Position numbers and translations under genes: made by a program. From Sphingorhabdus sp. EL138 (GTDB taxonomy: Bacteria; Pseudomonadota; Alphaproteobacteria; Sphingomonadales; Sphingomonadaceae): 64,000 nt of DNA. Location of the stretch: the NCBI RefSeq assembly GCF_945890115.1, contig NZ_CAMDCK010000006.1, positions 61,792 to 125,791 on the forward strand, written 5' to 3'. Of the stretch, positions 8,614 through 16,765 are shown one piece after another. Under the pieces are notes generated by a model. That model made no database searches and was not told the origin of the DNA. It saw only the letters and a program-made list of their open reading frames with translations. Positions within the stretch are counted from its first letter, which is position 1; every line of letters starts with the position of its first letter.

Positions 8614-9885
8614 TCAAATCGTTGTTTGACTGTTTTTGATCTGGCGGCTGGCGAGCGCAAGCAAAGTGCCACCAGCGAGGCAGAACAGCATCGCGGTGCC
8701 AATGCCCCAGGCAACGCCGTCCTTTCCGCCAACGATGTCGCTGATCTTGCCGATAAGCCACGCTCCGAGCCCCACACCGATCAGGTTGGCACTCATTTGC
8801 ACCGCCGACACCGCGAGGCCGCGCAATTGGGGCCCAGCGGCTGTCACGATGACCGCATAAATCGGCCCGTTATACGATGCACTGAAAAATCCGGCGATCA
8901 TCAGGAAGAGGAGCACCATCGAAACATCGGTGCTGGCAACGGCCGCAATTCCGGCGGCGGCGGTGATGAAAGGAATGACGGCACCAAACATCGCCGTTCG
9001 TGCGGGATCAAATCCACCGCGCCGGGCGTTGAGCCAATCCGCGATCCAACCAGCACCAAATCCGCCGATTGAACCCAATATGCCGTAAGCGATTGCGACT
9101 GTCATTCCAGCCTTGGCAATGCTGAAATCATGGCTGCTTATCAGGAACGAGGCGAGCCATGTGCTCATGCCGTAAATGGCAGTGGCGATGCAGGTGATCG
9201 CTGCCACGCAATAGCCCACACCGGGCCGCGCGAACAGCAGGCGCAGGCGCTGGGTAAGCGGGGCTGTGGCAATATCGCTTTCGAGATTAGCATCCTGCCC
9301 GCCGCGCTTTGGCTCGCGAACGGTGAAAAAGAGGATCGGTGCAAGCAAGAGTCCGGGAATGCCTGCCGCCAGAAACGCCCATCGCCAGCCATATTGTTCG
9401 ACAATCCAGCCGCCGACGAAAAAGGCCAACGCTGTGCCAACGCCCGAACTCAGATACCAAATGCCAATCGCGGTCGCGCGCTTGCGTTCATCGAAATAGT
9501 CGGAAAGGATCGACATGCCGGTAGGGGATCCACCCGATTCCGCGACGCCGACCGCGGCGCGACCCGCCATCAACGTCCAAAAGCCCGTTGCCGCACCGCA
9601 GAGCGCAGTCGCCGCGCTCCAAGCCGTGAGCGCACCCGTCATCAGCGCCTTGCGGTTGAAACGGTCAACAGCAAGCCCGAACGGGATCGCGGCGATGGCA
9701 AAGGGTATGCCGTAGGCCAGCCCGGCCAGGAGCCCAAGCTGTGCGCCCGTCAGCGCAAATTCTTTACCCAGGGGATGCAGAACCAAGCCGATGACGGCGC
9801 GGTCAATGCCGTGACAGGTCTGCGCGATGGTCAGGATGGCGAGCACGTACCACCGGTAGGACGCTGGTGCCTCCCTCGTGGTCAC
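8614..9885 (-). CDS. MFS transporter
   Basis: A 12-helix major facilitator of 423 residues with the start placed at GTG 9885 (VTTREAPASYRWYVLAIL). The open frame continues far upstream but that extension is not membrane-like and overlaps the divergent gene. Helix 1 carries HGIDRAVIGLV, loop 2-3 has FGLAVDRFNRKALMTG (MFS A-motif like), and VAESGGSPTGMSILSDYF matches the Spinster/hexuronate-type TM4-5 region. It is first in a three-gene minus-strand operon with the phosphotransferase (12 nt gap) and SDR. Likely imports the pathway substrate or an intermediate. The exact start is uncertain because no strong ribosome site is visible. Confidence 0.8.
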   Translation of the reverse strand: MTTREAPASYRWYVLAILTIAQTCHGIDRAVIGLVLHPLGKEFALTGAQLGLLAGLAYGIPFAIAAIPFGLAVDRFNRKALMTGALTAWSAATALCGAATGFWTLMAGRAAVGVAESGGSPTGMSILSDYFDERKRATAIGIWYLSSGVGTALAFFVGGWIVEQYGWRWAFLAAGIPGLLLAPILFFTVREPKRGGQDANLESDIATAPLTQRLRLLFARPGVGYCVAAITCIATAIYGMSTWLASFLISSHDFSIAKAGMTVAIAYGILGSIGGFGAGWIADWLNARRGGFDPARTAMFGAVIPFITAAAGIAAVASTDVSMVLLFLMIAGFFSASYNGPIYAVIVTAAGPQLRGLAVSAVQMSANLIGVGLGAWLIGKISDIVGGKDGVAWGIGTAMLFCLAGGTLLALASRQIKNSQTTI

Positions 9886-10032
9886 GACCTGTCGCCTTTG
9901 CCCAAAGCCATCATCCTCATCCCGTTTATTTTGACGAACAGTTGCACAGCGACGCTTCGCGCAACCTGTCCAAGGAAAGGCGTGGATTGCGCGACTGTGG
10001 ATGATTGATCGTCCAAAGACGAGGGTGAGACT

Positions 10033-10419
10033 ATGAGTGACGCTGCAACAAACAAATCCATCGTTCGCCGCTTTTTGGGCGCGGTTCAGGACGGAGACCT
10101 CGATACGATAGAGGCGCTGCAAGCCCCCGATTGCACATGGTGGGTGGTTGGTGGCGGCGACATGACGCGCGCTGAATATACCGATGCGGTCAAAGGCATG
10201 TTGCTGACCGCTTCGACCCGCAAAGTCGAGATTATCGGCATCATTTGCGAAGGCGATACGGTGGCCGCCGAAGTCCGCTCCGAAATCCACTTCGGTGATC
10301 GCATATATGTCAATGAATATCATGACCTGTTCGTGATCCGTGACGGCCTGATCGTTCATGGCCGTGAGTATTTTGATACAAACAAAGTCGCGGCCTTTTT
10401 TGGCCCACAGGGAGAATGA
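10033..10419 (+). CDS. SnoaL/NTF2-like protein
   Basis: A 128-residue single-domain protein of the SnoaL-like NTF2 superfamily: an N-terminal helix (NKSIVRRFLGAVQDGDLDTIEAL), the CTWWVVGGGDMT turn and the C-terminal strand pair YHDLFVIRDGLIVHGREYFD. The fold includes ketosteroid isomerases and polyketide cyclases, but many members are uncharacterised. It heads a + operon with a second NTF2-like protein five bases downstream, a flavoprotein and a CoA racemase remnant. This suggests isomerisation or epoxide/enone handling, by inference only. Confidence 0.75.
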   Translation: MSDAATNKSIVRRFLGAVQDGDLDTIEALQAPDCTWWVVGGGDMTRAEYTDAVKGMLLTASTRKVEIIGIICEGDTVAAEVRSEIHFGDRIYVNEYHDLFVIRDGLIVHGREYFDTNKVAAFFGPQGE

Positions 10420-10423
10420 TCCA

Positions 10424-10846
10424 ATGAATGCCGAACAGATCGTGCGCGATTTTCTCGCGCTGTTTCATACCCAGTCGCTTGATGTCGCCGCCTTGAGATC
10501 AATGCTGGCAGATAATGCGCGATACCAGCCCATCGTCCCGATTGCGCCGATCCGCGAAGGCGCGGACGCCATATGTGGGGAAATGGAACGCCAGTATAAA
10601 CTTTATGACGAATGCGCCTGCGATACCCTGAATGTCGCAGTATCAGGCAACACTGTTTTCACCGAGCGCATCGATACCGTCCGCCAGCTTGCCAATGGGC
10701 AGCGCACGACCACGCATGTCGTGGGGGTGTTCGACCTAGATGATGAAGGCAAGATCGTCTGGTGGCGCGAATATTGGGATGCGCTCGATTGCGCGGGCCA
10801 GCTTGGAATTGATGACAAGGCGATGCGCGCCATCATGTGCGCGTAA
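10424..10846 (+). CDS. Limonene-1,2-epoxide-hydrolase-like NTF2 protein
   Basis: The start ATG at 10424 lies four bases after the upstream stop; 140 residues. The PIREGADAICGEM segment, the ERIDTVRQ strand and the KIVWWREYWD strand resemble limonene-1,2-epoxide hydrolase, whose catalytic Asp-Arg-Asp set lies in equivalent strands. Here an Arg and Asp are visible in ERID, and the third acidic position is Glu or Asp in WREYWD. An epoxide hydrolase or an inactive relative are both possible. Its pairing with another NTF2 gene and a KstD-like flavoprotein favours a role on an oxygenated alicyclic intermediate. Confidence 0.65.
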   Translation: MNAEQIVRDFLALFHTQSLDVAALRSMLADNARYQPIVPIAPIREGADAICGEMERQYKLYDECACDTLNVAVSGNTVFTERIDTVRQLANGQRTTTHVVGVFDLDDEGKIVWWREYWDALDCAGQLGIDDKAMRAIMCA

Positions 10847-10857
10847 GGGGAATGAGT

Positions 10858-12507
10858 ATGCAATATGATGTCGTGGTGATGGGATCGGGTGCAGCGGGCC
10901 TGACCGCCGCACTGGTCGCAGCGAAAGCGGGTAACTCCGTCGCGGTGCTTGAAAAAGCCGATCATTTCGGCGGCACCACCGCGATTTCGGGGGGCGGAAT
11001 CTGGATTCCGGTCAGCCCGCAGGCCAAGGCCGAAGGCGTCGATGACAGTATCGAGGTCGCGCGCGATTATGTGCTGGGCGTTGTCGGCAACCGCGCGGAA
11101 CGGGCGCTGATCGATGCCTATCTCAAAAACGGCCCGGAAATGATCGAATGGCTGGCGGCAAACAGCGAAACGGTTTTCCAGATATCGCCGCCATCGAGCG
11201 ACTGGTATCCAGAGGTGCCCGGCGCGGTCGATTTTGGCCGGTTGCTGGCACCCAGCGAATATGACGGCAAGAAACTCGGCAAGAATTTCGATCGGCTGCA
11301 AAAGCCGCGTCAGGAATTCAATGCCCCCGGCGGGATGATGATCGACCTGTTTGATCTGCCCTATATTGCAAAGCTGCCATCGCCCGGCGCGCTCTGGTAT
11401 ATGGCGAAAATTGCCATTCGATTTGCGCTCGACAATCGCAAGCTTGGACGTGGATCGCGGCTGACGATGGGCAATGCGCTGGCTGGGCGGCTGCTGCAAT
11501 CGGCGATTGATGCGGGCGTTGATTTATATGAGGCAACGCCGGTTGAAGGACTGGTCACTTCCGATGGCAAAGTCACGGGCGTGCGCGCAACCGTAAAGGG
11601 CGTTTCCACCGAAATCACTGCGAATAAAGGCGTCATTCTGGCATCGGGCGGATTTTCGGCCAATGCCGAGATGCGAAAAGCCTATATCCCGTTTGCGCAG
11701 CAGCATGTGTCGATTTTGCCGTATGAAAATACAGGTGATGGCATTGTGTCTGCTCAGTCGGCGGGCGCTGTGATGGGCGCCGAAAATCATGTCAACGCGG
11801 TTTGGGCGGTTGTCTCCAAACGGACACGCGCAGACGGCTATATCGAGCGATATGCGCATCTGATCGATATGTCGAAGCCTGGCTGCATCGCGGTCAACAC
11901 GGCGGGGCAAAGGTTCGGGAATGAAGCCAGCGTCCACTTTGTGGAAGCCATGCACGCGACTGGAACTGTGCCTGCTCATATCATCGCCAATGCCAAATTC
12001 GTGAAAAAATACGGTATGGGGCTGGTTCTGCCGGGCGGCGGCAAGATTAAGGAAATGGTCGCTTGTGGCTACATGAAAACCGGCGCGACGCTGGCCGAAC
12101 TCGCCGCGCAAATCGGCGTAGATGCAGCAGGACTGGAAGCAACCGCGGCCAAGGTCAACGCCGACGCTGCGACCGGCAAAGATAGACAATTTGGCAAGGG
12201 CGACAGCCAGATCGATATCGAGATCGGCGATCCCAAGCACATGCCAAATGCCTGCTTCGGGCCGCTGGGCGATGGCCCCTATTACGCTATCGAAATATTC
12301 CCCGGCGATGGTTCGACAACTGTCGGCGTAAAGATCGATGACCAATGCCGGGTTATCGGCCAAAACGGCGCGCCGATTGCGGGGCTTTATGCCGCAGGAC
12401 TTGATGCGAATTCTATCTGGCAGGGCAAATCCCCTGCGCATGGTTGCAATGTTGGACCCGCTATGGTGACGGGCTATATTGCAGGTAAATCGCTGGCCAG
12501 GGTATGA
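10858..12507 (+). CDS. FAD-dependent dehydrogenase, KstD/fumarate reductase family
   Basis: A flavoprotein of about 549 residues. The FAD-binding motif is VVMGSGAAGLTAALVAAKAG near residue 5, with HFGGTTAISGGGIWIPVS after it. The C-terminal FAD loop GLYAAGLDANSIWQG precedes GPAMVTGYIAGKSLA. This is the architecture of 3-ketosteroid delta-1-dehydrogenases. However, the C-terminal Tyr-containing loop typical of true KstDs reads KSPAHGCNVG, with no Tyr, so the substrate may differ. The ATG at 10858 is preceded by AAGGGGA at good spacing; ATG 10852 is the alternative. It overlaps the racemase start downstream (ATGA). Confidence 0.8.
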   Translation: MQYDVVVMGSGAAGLTAALVAAKAGNSVAVLEKADHFGGTTAISGGGIWIPVSPQAKAEGVDDSIEVARDYVLGVVGNRAERALIDAYLKNGPEMIEWLAANSETVFQISPPSSDWYPEVPGAVDFGRLLAPSEYDGKKLGKNFDRLQKPRQEFNAPGGMMIDLFDLPYIAKLPSPGALWYMAKIAIRFALDNRKLGRGSRLTMGNALAGRLLQSAIDAGVDLYEATPVEGLVTSDGKVTGVRATVKGVSTEITANKGVILASGGFSANAEMRKAYIPFAQQHVSILPYENTGDGIVSAQSAGAVMGAENHVNAVWAVVSKRTRADGYIERYAHLIDMSKPGCIAVNTAGQRFGNEASVHFVEAMHATGTVPAHIIANAKFVKKYGMGLVLPGGGKIKEMVACGYMKTGATLAELAAQIGVDAAGLEATAAKVNADAATGKDRQFGKGDSQIDIEIGDPKHMPNACFGPLGDGPYYAIEIFPGDGSTTVGVKIDDQCRVIGQNGAPIAGLYAAGLDANSIWQGKSPAHGCNVGPAMVTGYIAGKSLARV

Positions 12508-13591
12508 CGATGCCTAGCGGACCGCTGAGCGGGATACGCCTTGTCGAGATGGACGCCATCGGCCCGGTGCCTTTGTGCGGTATGATCCTTTCTGGGCTCG
12601 GGACCGAAATTATCCGGATAGGCCGACCCGGTGGGCAGTCAGCATGGAGCGATGTCGGTGAGGCTGTGCTGTTGCGCGGGCGTATAAATGTAACTCTTGA
12701 TCTTAAATCCGATACTGATCGCGGCACATTGCTGCAACTTGTTGAACAGGCCGATGGCTTGATCGAAGGCGGTCGGCCCGGAGTTATGGAGCGACTGGGC
12801 CTTGGGCCCGATGAATGCCTAGCCCGTATCCACGGCTGGTTTATGGCCGTGTTACCGGCTGGGGGCAGGATGGACCACTGCGACTGAATGCCGGGCATGA
12901 TATCAACTATATTGCAATGACCGGTGCTCTCCATGCGATCGCACAGAAAGGGCAGGCGCCGACGGTGCCGCTAAACCTTGTTGGCGATTATGCCGGGGGT
13001 GCGATGTTCTTGGCACTTGGCATGGTGGCGGCATTACTTTCGGCGAAAACCACCGGAAAAGGGCAGGTGGTGGATGCGGCGATGGTGGATGGTGTCGCCA
13101 ATCTGCTCAGCCTGTTCCATGCCTATCTTTCGACGGACAACTGGCGTGACCAAGCTGCATCGAACCTGCTTGATGGCGCTGCGCCATTCTATCGCTGCTA
13201 CCCCTGCAAAGATGGCGGCCATGTCGCTGTCGGGTCGCTTGAGCCGCAATTCTATACCTTGCTGCTCGCCGGGTTGGACATTCCGGCAGACCGTTATAGC
13301 CAGAATGACAAGGACCAATGGCCAGCGATGGAGGCCGACTTTGCCGCCACATTCCTAACTAGAACACGACAGGAATGGGAAGACCGTTTTGCCAGAACCG
13401 ACGCCTGTGTCTCGCCAGTGCTGTCAATGCGCGAAGCGATGAGCCATCCGGCGAATGCTGCCCGCAATATGTTCACCGATCATAGAGGCGTAACCCAGTC
13501 CGCCCCAGCGCCGCGCTTTTCCGGAACGCCGACTGAAATCCGTCCTAGTGTGACGCTGTCCTCAGCCGACGCGCTGGCGGCATGGCTATGA
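12504..13591 (+). pseudogene. Alpha-methylacyl-CoA racemase (CaiB/BaiF family), frameshifted
   Basis: Two overlapping frames together make one family-length protein of about 360 residues. The first (12504-12887) gives GIRLVEMDAIGPVPLCGMIL to LGLGPDECLAR. The second (from about 12830) continues PRLVYGRVTGWGQDGPL, GHDINYIAMTGALHA and NLVGDYAGGAMF to 13591. The His in GHDINY and the Asp in GDYAGG are the catalytic pair of the racemases. The break lies at 12828-12829: adding a single A after CGT would give R-N-P-R-L, the family consensus. So it is either a recent 1-nt deletion or a sequencing/assembly error. The start overlaps the flavoprotein stop. Confidence 0.85.
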
Positions 13592-13622
13592 GGTTAATAC
13601 CGATTTAATATTCTACTTCCCG

Positions 13623-14687
13623 TCAGGATGCTGCCTGCCGCCTTTTTGCCTCCGCCACCATCTGATAAAGCCCCCCATTATACATGGTGAGCTGCTCCAT
13701 CGTCAGGTCGCGATAAGGTGTCATCGGGCAAAGCGAGTCGACCACATCCCAGAAAGGTTCGATTTTTTCCAGCACTTCATCGACCGGTCCGCATTTGACA
13801 AACGCCTCGACCATCTCGTCGCTGACATTTTTGATCACGCGTGAGACGTCGCCATGTTCACCGCCGGCTAGCTGGCAGGCGCGGGCTTCGTCGCCGAAAC
13901 CGATGGCATCGAAAAATGCTTCATATTCTTTATAGCCGACATAGGCGGCGACGGTCGCACGGCTGTCGTTGATCGCCTGTTGCTTGTCATCGTTGATCGC
14001 GATCCACGGCCAGGCGTTGACTTCTACGTCACTACGCTTGCGCCCGAAACGGGCAAGTTCGGCCTCGATGAACGGCTTTTTAGCGACGGTGTAATCCACC
14101 GTCCACAGCGCATGGACCATTAGTCCATCGCCGATCTCCAGCGCCATGCTGGTCAGTTTGTCCTTAAGCGCGGCGATCCAGATCGGGATTTCTTCCCGCA
14201 CCGGTGGTGCGGTCAGCATCATCTCGGTCCATTCGGCATTGAAATATTCGCCGTGGAGCGGCTCCATGCCTTTATGGGCATTGGCATTGACGTATCGCAC
14301 GACCTTCACGACTTCGCGTAAATGGGTGAGCAGCTTGCGCTTTGGCTCGCCGTAAATGCCGACAATCGCACTGTGCAGTGAAGTACCGAGACCTAGCACA
14401 AATCGTCCGCCGCTGATTGTATCCAGCTCCATTGCGGCAAAGGCTGTTTCAACGGGGCTGCGGGTTCCAGCAACAGCAATGCCGGTGGAGACCTTCAGCG
14501 TGTCGGTCATCGCCGCAACGGCAGCCATCGGCACGAACGGAGGGCCGTAAATTTGTAGCGAGAAGCAGCCTTCAAAGCCCACCGCTTCCATCTGTTTGGC
14601 AATCCCACCCATGACGGGTGCGGGCAGAATGGGCATAACACCCCACCACCGGCGTTCCTGCCCGCAAGCGTTGGTTAGTCTGCTCAT
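13623..14687 (-). CDS. LLM-class F420-dependent oxidoreductase
   Basis: A 354-residue luciferase-like barrel protein with PAPVMGGIAKQMEAVGFEGC at the N-terminus, VSTGIAVAGTRSPVETAFAA, the ISGGRFVLGLGTS motif, and REEIPIWIAALKDKLTSMA. It resembles its neighbour at 17455 (both have a GIA.A.TRSP strand and a GRxVLGLG segment) more than the protein at 4888, so the two are probably local duplicates. Its start overlaps the stop of the Rieske-like oxygenase gene (ATGA), indicating a shared pathway step. F420 use is inferred from family and from the biosynthesis operon nearby. Confidence 0.83.
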   Translation of the reverse strand: MSRLTNACGQERRWWGVMPILPAPVMGGIAKQMEAVGFEGCFSLQIYGPPFVPMAAVAAMTDTLKVSTGIAVAGTRSPVETAFAAMELDTISGGRFVLGLGTSLHSAIVGIYGEPKRKLLTHLREVVKVVRYVNANAHKGMEPLHGEYFNAEWTEMMLTAPPVREEIPIWIAALKDKLTSMALEIGDGLMVHALWTVDYTVAKKPFIEAELARFGRKRSDVEVNAWPWIAINDDKQQAINDSRATVAAYVGYKEYEAFFDAIGFGDEARACQLAGGEHGDVSRVIKNVSDEMVEAFVKCGPVDEVLEKIEPFWDVVDSLCPMTPYRDLTMEQLTMYNGGLYQMVAEAKRRQAAS

Positions 14688-15748
14688 TTGCCGTCGTATC
14701 CTATGATTTCACTGCAATCGGCGCTAACATTATCGCGGTAGGCAAAATCACCACGGGCCTGACGTTCAGCAAGCGCGGTCATCAGAACGCGGTATTTCTG
14801 TCCGGCTTCATCAAGCGGTGAATGCAGATCCTTACGCGTTTCCGGGTTCATATAGCGGGGGCTTTGCGGGCTGGTCATGGTGCTATCCTGCCGTGAAACC
14901 TTATAGCTCGCCTTGGGCATCAGATAGCGGAAGAGGTTTGATTTTTTCACATTGGACGTGTTCATCGCGTAGTCCAGCCGTGTCCGGTCGCGCGTTTCCG
15001 GAACACAGGGGTGAAACAATTGCACATTGTCGCCCGGTGAAAAACGACCATAGGCAATGGCGGCATGGCTGCGGAGATAGATGCGGATCACTTGGCGGAC
15101 TTGCTGGACATCGCTCTTCACCCCGCCAAACCATTTCATGATCGGCGCAACCGATTTGTTGGTGCAGCGGCGCACCATCGTAATCGTTTCGCTGTCATAG
15201 AAAACTTCGACGACCTCTTTGTCCATTTTTTCGTCGCCCACCACATCGGCATGGAGGAAATCGGCATGGGTCAAATCGATCAGGTTTTCGAGGCTGAGCG
15301 GTGCTGTACAATCAAATCGCACCGTGCCAAGCATATGTTTGGGTAAGTTGCCCTCGGCAGGCAGATAGGGAATGCTCGGCAGATGCGCAGGGTCGGCATT
15401 GGCTGGGTTGCCAAACCAGCACCAGACATAGCCATAATGTTCCAACACCGGATAGCGGCCAGCAGCATCGCTGAAATCGCTTTTGTCGGTCGGGTCGGTG
15501 TCATTGGGATGGAATTCGGCGGCAACCGCAACGCCGTTTTCGCGCCATAGATAAAAGGGTTGCGAATAAACCGAACGGCGCGCCGGTTTGTCCACGACGG
15601 CAAAGCTGTGCGCAAGCGGGAACCAGGCGTCCTTTAGAACGATGTCATGCGGTACCCAATTGTTGACGGCCGCCGCAAAATTGCGCGGGTCACCAGCGAT
15701 GGGGTCTGCAAAGTCTTGTTCGGGCGCAGTGTCCTTAATGTCCAACAT
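14684..15748 (-). CDS. Rieske-oxygenase catalytic-domain protein lacking a Rieske cluster motif
   Basis: A 354-residue protein related to vanillate-demethylase/KshA-type oxygenase alpha subunits. The mononuclear-iron motif is intact: D158, H161 and H166 in ENLIDLTHADFLHAD. The N-terminal domain keeps the oxygenase layout (WFPLAHSFAVVDKPARRSVY, PFYLWRENG). Where the CxH...CxxH Rieske ligands belong there is only AEFHPNDTDPTD and no second pair. The start ATG at 15748 follows a GGAGAGA-type site; the frame upstream is not needed. It is preceded 16 nt earlier by the protein carrying the missing Rieske cluster, and followed with overlap by an LLM gene. Confidence 0.85.
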   Translation of the reverse strand: MLDIKDTAPEQDFADPIAGDPRNFAAAVNNWVPHDIVLKDAWFPLAHSFAVVDKPARRSVYSQPFYLWRENGVAVAAEFHPNDTDPTDKSDFSDAAGRYPVLEHYGYVWCWFGNPANADPAHLPSIPYLPAEGNLPKHMLGTVRFDCTAPLSLENLIDLTHADFLHADVVGDEKMDKEVVEVFYDSETITMVRRCTNKSVAPIMKWFGGVKSDVQQVRQVIRIYLRSHAAIAYGRFSPGDNVQLFHPCVPETRDRTRLDYAMNTSNVKKSNLFRYLMPKASYKVSRQDSTMTSPQSPRYMNPETRKDLHSPLDEAGQKYRVLMTALAERQARGDFAYRDNVSADCSEIIGYDGK

Positions 15749-15764
15749 GGCTGCTCTCTCCTCT

Positions 15765-16694
15765 TTAAGCTGCGACGTTGTGGGCAGCGGCTTGGTGTGA
15801 TCGTATTTCTTCGCGCAAGGCGGCGGCATGGATGGATGCCGATGGTTTCAACGTCCGTAGTGCCGCGCCGTTGACTGAGGGTAGGATGCGGAACGGTGTG
15901 CCGAACCCCAACATTTTCGCCATCAGCCCGGGGCGTGTTGAGCCCAATTTTGCACGCCAACGTACTTGTGTAACCCCCCTTGCGGCGGGGACCGGCGCGA
16001 CAGTTGCGGACAGCAGCGTATTGAAGGCATTGTCGCGCAACAAAAGGTCAGTTTCGCCAGTTACGGGGTCGGTGCCGATCCGCAGCGTAATCGGGAAGTC
16101 GGAGCTAAACGGCGCTGGCCAATGCGGGCTTTTCCACTGGCATGACCGTTCAAGCACTAGCTTGCCGTTCTGCTCGGCCAGTTCGGACATCAGATACGGC
16201 GTATAGTGCACACCTTTGATCGCGATCACCAAAGCGGGGTCGTCAAACAACGCTGCGATCAGATGTTCATGGCTAAGCGAGACGTTTTCGGTGCCGGATA
16301 ACGGCAGAGTTTCAGTCGTAGGCGAAACAGGGGCAGCGGCTTTTGCATTCAAGCAAATCCTCACGAACCCGCCGCCTTCCGAGACAGCAAACGGCACAGC
16401 GCGGTAAATCGGCGGGTATTTCTGCTCGCCTTTCAGGTTCGGTATGTCCACCAAACGACCGCTTTCTCCGTCATATGTCCAACCGTGATAGCCGCATTGG
16501 ATCGCACCACTTGCCAGGACGCACCCGAGCGAAAGCGGTGCGCGGCGGTGTGGGCAGCGATCTTCAAGTGCGCGCACAAATCCGTCTTTGTCGCGCCACA
16601 GCACAACCGGTTGGTCGCCAATATCGATATTGATCGGCTTGTCTCCGGTCACTTCCTCGGATCGGGCTACCGCCCACCAGACATCCTCCGTCAT
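15765..16694 (-). CDS. Rieske [2Fe-2S] protein with degenerate catalytic domain
   Basis: A 309-residue protein. The Rieske ligands are complete: C47, H49 (EDRCPHRRAP) and C67, H70 (QCGYHGW). The second domain has the length and strand pattern of an oxygenase alpha subunit (DFPITLRIGTD, VTQVRWRAKLG), but no DxxHxxxxH iron motif can be found in it. It probably passes electrons to the mononuclear iron of its downstream partner. It is first gene of a three-gene minus-strand operon, divergent from a TetR gene and next to a palindromic operator at 16728-16747. Confidence 0.85.
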   Translation of the reverse strand: MTEDVWWAVARSEEVTGDKPINIDIGDQPVVLWRDKDGFVRALEDRCPHRRAPLSLGCVLASGAIQCGYHGWTYDGESGRLVDIPNLKGEQKYPPIYRAVPFAVSEGGGFVRICLNAKAAAPVSPTTETLPLSGTENVSLSHEHLIAALFDDPALVIAIKGVHYTPYLMSELAEQNGKLVLERSCQWKSPHWPAPFSSDFPITLRIGTDPVTGETDLLLRDNAFNTLLSATVAPVPAARGVTQVRWRAKLGSTRPGLMAKMLGFGTPFRILPSVNGAALRTLKPSASIHAAALREEIRSHQAAAHNVAA

Positions 16695-16727
16695 CGCGAA
16701 TCTCGCTGTTTTTGTTATCAGGACATT

Positions 16728-16747
16728 AAATTGACAGATGACAATTT
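16728..16747. promoter_or_regulatory. Palindromic operator between Rieske operon and tetR
   Basis: The 20-bp site fits AAATTGnCAnnTGnCAATTT, a symmetric sequence with 16 of 20 positions matching its own reverse complement. It lies in the 71-bp gap between the divergent Rieske-type gene (start 16694) and tetR (start 16766). Such sites are the usual TetR-family operators, so autoregulation plus control of the Rieske operon is inferred. The centre is about 28 bp upstream of the tetR ATG. Confidence 0.6.
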
Positions 16748-16765
16748 ATAAGTCAAGCTCGCAAC

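Noticed and set aside
9130..10008. 292-codon + strand open frame antisense to the MFS transporter.
   Set aside because: The translation is rich in Arg, Gln and Cys with no domain signature, while the opposite strand gives a normal 12-helix transporter.
9886..10359. 158-codon N-terminal extension of the MFS protein at 8614.
   Set aside because: Not membrane-like, and it overlaps the divergent SnoaL gene and its promoter; the transporter begins naturally near 9885.
11524..12441. 305-codon minus-strand frame opposite the KstD-like flavoprotein.
   Set aside because: A shadow of a well-supported flavoprotein; no motifs and no ribosome site.
14684..16694. Idea that the two Rieske-like genes are one gene broken by a frameshift.
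   Set aside because: Each has its own start, uninterrupted frame and full two-domain length, so neither is a fragment of the other.
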